Source: an uncultured Bacteroidota bacterium (GTDB lineage: Bacteria; Bacteroidota; Bacteroidia; Flavobacteriales; Flavobacteriaceae). From it: DNA of 7,928 nucleotides. Shown in pieces: positions 6,503-7,928 of this stretch. The DNA is taken from assembly GCA_903888655.1 (NCBI GenBank), contig CAISUR010000491.1, positions 1-7,928 on the forward strand, in the 5' to 3' direction. The notes below the pieces were generated by a model that was given only the letters and a program-made list of their open reading frames with translations, was not told the origin of the DNA and made no database searches. A program made the translations under genes and the position numbers. How positions within the stretch are numbered: the first letter of the stretch is position 1; each line of letters starts with the position of its first letter.

Positions 6503-6544
6503 GGCAATATCAATATCAATTACAATGGCAATGGCAATAGCAAT
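6503..6544 (+). repeat. Hexameric NNCAAT repeat inside the sorting-domain region
   Basis: Seven hexamers of the form (GG/AT/TA/AG)CAAT lie in frame and encode NININ-YNGNGNSN-like alternating Asn residues between the SPNPTKG motif and the next strand. The unit is in frame, so copy-number change would lengthen or shorten the loop by two residues without breaking the gene. Confidence 0.7.
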
Positions 6545-6720
6545 GACACTATCAAAATGGTTCAATTGTATGATAGTCAAGGTCGTGTTTTGCTAACTAA
6601 AACCAGTGCTGAAAATCCTACAACGATCAATGTGTCGGGTTATGCTGCTGGGGTGTATTTTGTGAAAATTGTTGGTGAAGCAAGCGAAAAGATTGTGAAG
6701 GTGGTGAAGGAGTAAGGAAT

Positions 6721-6793
6721 TAGGTGGTAGGTGGTGGGTTGTAGGTAGTAGGTTGTAGGTTGTAGGTAGTAGGTTGTAGGTTCTAGGCAGTAG
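6721..6793 (+). repeat. 7-bp tandem repeat TAGGTNG, ten copies
   Basis: Ten consecutive heptamers from 6721 to 6790, plus a partial TAG, follow TAGGTNG with a few substitutions (TGGGTTG at 6735, TAGGTTC at 6777, TAGGCAG at 6784). It begins six bases after the stop of the broken LRR gene. Because the period is seven and each unit starts with TAG, the array puts stop codons in all three + frames, while the complementary strand (CNACCTA) lacks them. Confidence 0.95.
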
Positions 6794-6891
6794 ACTATAA
6801 AATTAGAATTGATAATTTATCATCGGGAACCTATTTGTTGAAAATTTATGATGGTACCCAATCGGTAGTAAAAAAAATAATAAAACAATAA
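6787..6891 (+). pseudogene. Orphan T9SS C-terminal tail, ~34 codons
   Basis: The frame open from 6787 to the TAA at 6889-6891 reads VDYKIRIDNLSSGTYLLKIY, then DGTQSVVKKIIKQ. This is the end of a type A T9SS sorting domain (LSSGTYLLKI is the diagnostic core). There is no start codon and the 7-bp array abuts it, so it is a 5'-truncated stump. It does not belong to the broken LRR gene upstream, which has its own complete tail ending VKVVKE at 6715. The stop lies four bases (CGTT) before the next ATG, exactly as at 5699-5705, so it travelled with the downstream LRR gene during duplication. Confidence 0.75.
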
Positions 6892-6950
6892 CGTTATGAA
6901 ATCAAAGATCTTATTTCTCCTTTTATCCACAAGTCTATTTGCTAAAGCAC
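6871..6950 (+). repeat. 80-bp direct repeat, copy 2
   Basis: Second copy of the repeat described at 5681-5760, with 77 of 80 identical bases (differences at 6920, 6927 and 6930). Confidence 0.9.
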
Positions 6951-7928
6951 AAATAATTAATATCCCCGACAATAATCTTAAAACAATATTAACGATAGCC
7001 AATGCTACAACCTATCAATATGCAAAAAACTCGTCTGGACAATGGATAAAAATTGATGCCAACGGCAATGGTGAGATAGAACAAAGTGAAGCTTTGGCTG
7101 TTACTTGGTTGAACATAAATACCCCTTATTATGCAACAATACCTGTTACGAACCTTACAGGTATAGAACATTTTACGAATTTATTACATTTTGAATGTAG
7201 GAATAACCCAATTCAAACTATAAATTTTGCACTACCACATTTGCTTGAGTTGAACGCTTGGAACTGCAATTTGAGTTTAGTAAATTTTAGTGGATTAACT
7301 ACATTGGAAGCTTTTGATTTTTCTGACAACACTAATCTAACTAATTTAGACCTTACAGGATTGCCTAATTTAAAAAGCGTTTTGTGCCGCGGTGATCAAA
7401 TAACTTCTTTAGATTTTAGTAATAATCCTTTATTAGAAGATGTGGATTGTGTTAGTAATCAAATAACTTCTTTAAATTTTAACACTAATCCTTTGTTAAA
7501 CACGTTAAATTGTGATAATAACCAATTAACCTCTTTAGATTTTAGTAATAATCCACAACTTTCTATTGCAACTTGTGGAATCAATCAAATTTCATCATTA
7601 GATTTTAGTAATAATCCTTTATTAAATTATCTTGAATGTGTCGGTAATCAAATAACCTCTTTAGATTTTAGTAATAATCCGCAATTAACAAAATTATCTT
7701 GTAGCTATAATAATCTATCAAGTCTCAATATTAAAAATGGTGCCACTCAAAGTTATGTTTTAGGCAACAATTATGACTGCTGGAAACAAGGCAACCCCAA
7801 CCTCACGAACATCTGCGCCGATGCGGGTGAGGTAGCGAGTGTGCAAAGTTTTCTAGATGGTTGTGGTGATGCAGGGCAAGTGGTTATGGTAACGAGTACT
7901 TGTAGCATGGCAAATGAGGGGTTTACTA
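6896..7928 (+). CDS. Secreted leucine-rich-repeat protein, 3' end outside the window
   Basis: An uninterrupted frame of 344 codons from ATG at 6896 to the window end. Residues 1-19 (MKSKILFLLLSTSLFAKAQ) are a signal peptide with likely cleavage after AKA. INIPDNNLKTIL follows (the usual opening of flavobacterial LRR cargo), then DANGNGEIEQSEAL (~54-67), which looks like a short calcium-binding-type loop. LRRs run from ~85, including five near-identical 21-residue units at 168-272, then DCWKQGNPNL (294-303) and the Cys-rich CADAGEV block. By comparison with the broken paralogue, about 80 more residues with a type A T9SS sorting domain should lie beyond the window. The product is probably exported to the cell surface or medium by T9SS. 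Its ligand is unknown; adhesion or substrate binding is inference. There is no recognisable promoter, and the start is four bases after an orphan tail stop. Confidence 0.9.
   Translation, partial: MKSKILFLLLSTSLFAKAQIINIPDNNLKTILTIANATTYQYAKNSSGQWIKIDANGNGEIEQSEALAVTWLNINTPYYATIPVTNLTGIEHFTNLLHFECRNNPIQTINFALPHLLELNAWNCNLSLVNFSGLTTLEAFDFSDNTNLTNLDLTGLPNLKSVLCRGDQITSLDFSNNPLLEDVDCVSNQITSLNFNTNPLLNTLNCDNNQLTSLDFSNNPQLSIATCGINQISSLDFSNNPLLNYLECVGNQITSLDFSNNPQLTKLSCSYNNLSSLNIKNGATQSYVLGNNYDCWKQGNPNLTNICADAGEVASVQSFLDGCGDAGQVVMVTSTCSMANEGFT
7397..7711 (+). repeat. 63-bp LRR-coding tandem repeat, five units
   Basis: Units start at 7397, 7460, 7523, 7586 and 7649, each exactly 63 bases and encoding 21 residues of the form Q-I-T-S-L-D-F-S-N-N-P-x-L-x-x-x-x-C-x-x-N. 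The first half of the unit (CAAATAACTTCTTTAGATTT and the next AGTAATAATCC) is almost invariant in DNA; the second half varies. Phase is preserved throughout, so unit gain or loss by recombination would keep the frame. Confidence 0.92.

Larger units (their letters stand above)
5706..6715 (+). pseudogene. Secreted LRR protein with T9SS tail, broken by a one-base frameshift
   Basis: Two frames together encode one ~336-residue secreted protein. The first (5706-5903) starts with signal peptide MKSKILFLFLYISLFAKAQ, then NINIPDPNF and NGNGNIEVNE, and hits TAA at 5901-5903. The second, open from 5897, continues with INIAYLNIFSSSISNLTGIE, about five leucine-rich repeats of 20-22 residues, a Cys-containing segment (DCWKTGNPNL ... 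CADAGEV) and a type A T9SS sorting domain (FTISPNPTKGN, VQLYDSQGRVL, AAGVYFVKI) ending at 6715. The intact paralogue at 6896 has six residues between the SEA-type Glu and LNI. Here that interval (5898-5914) is 17 bases instead of 18, so one base was lost near 5898-5900. No homopolymer lies there, so slippage-based switching is unlikely. It is a recent pseudogene or a sequencing error; LRR surface cargo normally serves adhesion or binding, which is inference. Confidence 0.85.

Noticed and set aside
6044..6715. A separate complete gene starting at ATG 6044
   Set aside because: The same frame is open back to 5897 and encodes LRR sequence homologous to the paralogue upstream of that ATG, so 6044 is an internal Met-like codon of a broken gene.
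6259..7171. Minus-strand open frames across the LRR region
   Set aside because: They overlap well-supported LRR and T9SS coding sequence. Their peptides are the antisense of repeated Asn/Leu codons and of the 80-bp direct repeat.

Overview
The window looks like a Flavobacterium-type chromosome (phylum Bacteroidota, class Flavobacteriia). The basis is low-GC DNA, starts without recognisable Shine-Dalgarno sequences, a long signal peptidase I carrying an extra N-terminal membrane domain, DUF5683 and WbqC-family genes, and surface proteins ending in type IX secretion (T9SS) C-terminal tails. Genus assignment is inference; no rRNA or other phylogenetic marker is present.

Left half (1-5058): a compact co-directional housekeeping block on the + strand. 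It holds the 3' two thirds of parA (soj), parB (spo0J), a DUF5683 envelope protein whose GTG start shares one base with the parB stop, dapB, lepB and a WbqC-family gene. parA/parB act in origin segregation, dapB makes lysine and diaminopimelate precursors for the cell wall, and lepB cleaves signal peptides. I recall this order as common in flavobacteria. A strong stem-loop lies between lepB and the WbqC gene.

Middle (5059-5705): 647 bases without an intact gene. They contain an array of five 41-bp units whose last unit forms the left arm of a 24-bp terminator hairpin followed by a T tract. After it come two gene relics: the 5' end of an unrecognised gene, and the last ~20 codons of a T9SS-tailed protein.

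Right part (5706-7928): two tandem paralogous genes for secreted leucine-rich-repeat (LRR) proteins. The first is broken by a one-base deletion. The second is open but leaves the window before its sorting domain. Their 5' ends (77/80 identical bases, including the relic tail of the preceding gene) and the block before the sorting domain (112/115 identical bases) are nearly identical, while the LRR bodies between them differ completely. A ten-copy 7-bp repeat and another orphan T9SS tail separate the two genes. The pattern suggests an expanding, recombining surface-protein cassette locus next to conserved housekeeping genes. I see no defence, phage, CRISPR or transposase gene.
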